Of a stretch of DNA of 64,000 nt, positions 62,873-64,000 are shown one piece after another. Positions within the stretch are counted from its first letter, which is position 1. The number at the start of each line of letters is the position of its first letter. Source of the DNA: Paenirhizobium cremeum (GTDB lineage: Bacteria; Pseudomonadota; Alphaproteobacteria; Rhizobiales; Rhizobiaceae); contig NZ_JAGGCS010000001.1 of NCBI RefSeq assembly GCF_022884085.1, positions 310,001-374,000 on the forward strand, written 5' to 3'. The translations under genes were made by a program, and so were the position numbers. The notes beneath the pieces are model-generated. The model saw only the letters and a list, made by a program, of their open reading frames with translations, did not search any database and had not been told where the DNA came from.

Positions 62873-62898
62873 GTCCCGCCCTCGGGAGAAGGCGGGAC
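62873..62898 (-). terminator. Hairpin after lpxC
   Basis: GTCCCGCC (62873-62880) and GGCGGGAC (62891-62898) pair exactly with a 10-base loop, 43 bases after the lpxC stop. No U run follows on the minus strand, so this is a moderate candidate for the 3' end of the lpxC transcript. Confidence 0.5.
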
Positions 62899-62941
62899 AA
62901 AACGACGAAACCCTTGTGAAATCGAGGAAAGCTGCGCCCTC

Positions 62942-63895
62942 TCAGGCAGACCAGGGAGCAAATTCCGGAACATTGACGGCGACGAATTCACGCGCCCTCG
63001 CCTGCTGGCTGCGGGCCGGAGCCTCGACCACTTCGTAAGCGTCGCGTTTCTCCAGAAGAGCCTTCAATGCATTGGCGTTGAGCTTGTGGCCGCCGCGATA
63101 GGAACGGTAGCAGCCGATGAACTGCGCACCGGCAAGAGCAAGGTCGCCAACGGCGTCGAGCGTCTTGTGGCGCACGAACTCGTCCGCGTAGCGAAGCCCC
63201 TCGACATTGATGACGGTATCGTCGTCAGAAATGACCACCGAGTTTTCCAGCGAGGAGCCAAGCGCAAAGCCGGCAGCCCAGAGACGCTCCACATCCCGCA
63301 TGAAACCGAAGGTCCGGGCCCGCGACAATTCGCTCTTGAAGGTCGCAGCCGTCAGGTCGCCCTGCCAGCTCTGCCGACCGATCAACGGCGACGTAAAATC
63401 GATCTCGACCTCGAAACGGGTCCCGTCATACGGACGGAACTCCGCCCAAGAAGCACCGGCTTCGATACGAACCGGCTTGGTGACCCGGATATAGCGGCGC
63501 TTGACGCCGAGATTGCTGATGCCGACCTGCTCGATCGCCTCGATGAAAACTTCGGAGCTGCCGTCCATAATCGGCATTTCCGCACCGTCGACCTCGATCA
63601 CGAGATTGTCGATGCCGAGCGCGTAGATGGCCGCCATGACATGTTCGATGGTTGCGACCGAGCGGGCCGGCGAGGTGCCGAGCACCGTGCAAAGATCGGT
63701 ATTGCCGACCTGCGAGGAAACCGCCTTGTATTCGGCCTGCGTACCGTCTTCGAACAACCGCACGAAGACGATGCCGGTGCCGGCTTCCGCAGGCTGAAGA
63801 TTGATTGTCACCGACCGCCCGGAATGCACACCGATGCCCGTCAGGCTAAGCGGTGCCGCGATGGTCGTCTGAAATCCGAGCAATGCGATTGCCAT
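62942..63895 (-). CDS. lpxC: UDP-3-O-acyl-N-acetylglucosamine deacetylase
   Basis: A 317-residue zinc enzyme for the committed step of lipid A synthesis. The start [27 protein letters not shown] is typical. Zinc ligands are His85 in [14 protein letters not shown], and His and Asp in [33 protein letters not shown] and [22 protein letters not shown] carry further conserved residues. The ATG at 63895 begins this motif. In rhizobia it sits after ftsZ; here the window ends 105 bases upstream. Confidence 0.97.
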   Translation of the reverse strand: MAIALLGFQTTIAAPLSLTGIGVHSGRSVTINLQPAEAGTGIVFVRLFEDGTQAEYKAVSSQVGNTDLCTVLGTSPARSVATIEHVMAAIYALGIDNLVIEVDGAEMPIMDGSSEVFIEAIEQVGISNLGVKRRYIRVTKPVRIEAGASWAEFRPYDGTRFEVEIDFTSPLIGRQSWQGDLTAATFKSELSRARTFGFMRDVERLWAAGFALGSSLENSVVISDDDTVINVEGLRYADEFVRHKTLDAVGDLALAGAQFIGCYRSYRGGHKLNANALKALLEKRDAYEVVEAPARSQQARAREFVAVNVPEFAPWSA

Positions 63896-64000
63896 GAATA
63901 CTGCCTCTGTCTTCCGGCCGTCGGCGCCTTGGCGCGACTGGTCTTTCATTCTCCGGACAAGCCGCCCCACGGCGCACCCTGTCCACGTGTCGATCCTTTC

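Overview
The window is a gene-dense, high-GC stretch of chromosome from an alphaproteobacterium, almost certainly a member of the Rhizobiaceae (Agrobacterium/Rhizobium/Sinorhizobium relatives). The main signs are a circularly permuted two-piece tmRNA gene with an ANDNNAKGYALAA tag, an alpha-type SspB, rhizobial promoters of the CTTGAC-N17-CTATAT type, small conserved rhizobial families (DUF4169, DUF6074, DUF2065, DUF1127-like) and the order lpxC-bamD-recN-ligA. I see no rRNA, tRNA, CRISPR array, insertion sequence, integrase or phage gene. Most of the window is core chromosome.

Layout. 0-3.4 kb: the end of an SDR/DoxX-like gene, a DUF2269 protein, a LysE exporter, an aldo/keto reductase and an ArsR-type regulator. 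3.4-6.0 kb: ilvIH (minus strand), preceded by a classical attenuator with a leader peptide containing Leu-Ile-Val-Val. 6.1-10.1 kb: an orphan HerA-like ATPase, miaA, serB. 10.2-15.6 kb: a minus-strand block thyA-folA-hflK-hflC-DUF2065-degP (nucleotide metabolism, then envelope proteolysis). 15.7-17.3 kb: ssrA, sspB, a DUF4169 gene and a ribbon-helix-helix gene, so the tag RNA and the adaptor that delivers tagged proteins to ClpXP lie side by side. 17.4-28.0 kb: AsmA, D-lactate dehydrogenase, dienelactone hydrolase and an RND efflux pair (all minus). 28.3-33.2 kb: add, uvrD/pcrA, then a less GC-rich accessory patch with two overlapping unknown envelope genes and a DUF6074 gene. 33.3-42.7 kb: PQQ glucose dehydrogenase, pncA, panC-panB, an aldose epimerase, DUF2164, azlCD, aminopeptidase P. 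43-50.6 kb: a DUF1127-like small protein, prmA, a SCO protein, a DUF2189 membrane protein, an mcp-cheW pair, creA and a DEDDh exonuclease. 50.8-64 kb: a DEAD-box helicase, a glycosyltransferase/epimerase pair, ligA, an EEP-family protein, cardiolipin synthase, recN, bamD, lpxC.

Links between genes. Branched-chain amino acid synthesis (ilvIH) is apparently controlled by translation of an 18-residue leader peptide, and a branched-chain amino acid exporter (azlCD) lies elsewhere in the window. ssrA and sspB form a trans-translation/proteolysis unit. HflK/HflC and DegP are membrane and periplasmic quality control. thyA-folA form the thymidylate cycle. panC-panB make pantothenate. lpxC and bamD serve the outer membrane.

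The strongest non-routine observations are the ilv attenuator with an apparently leaderless leader-peptide mRNA, the short motif VVxLxxFRK shared by the SspB tail and the N-terminus of the DUF4169 protein, the paired palindromes before the ArsR gene, and the unassigned two-gene envelope module near 32.0-32.9 kb. I found no clearly new defence or mobile system. All calls come from reading the sequence and knowledge of the families; no database search was run.
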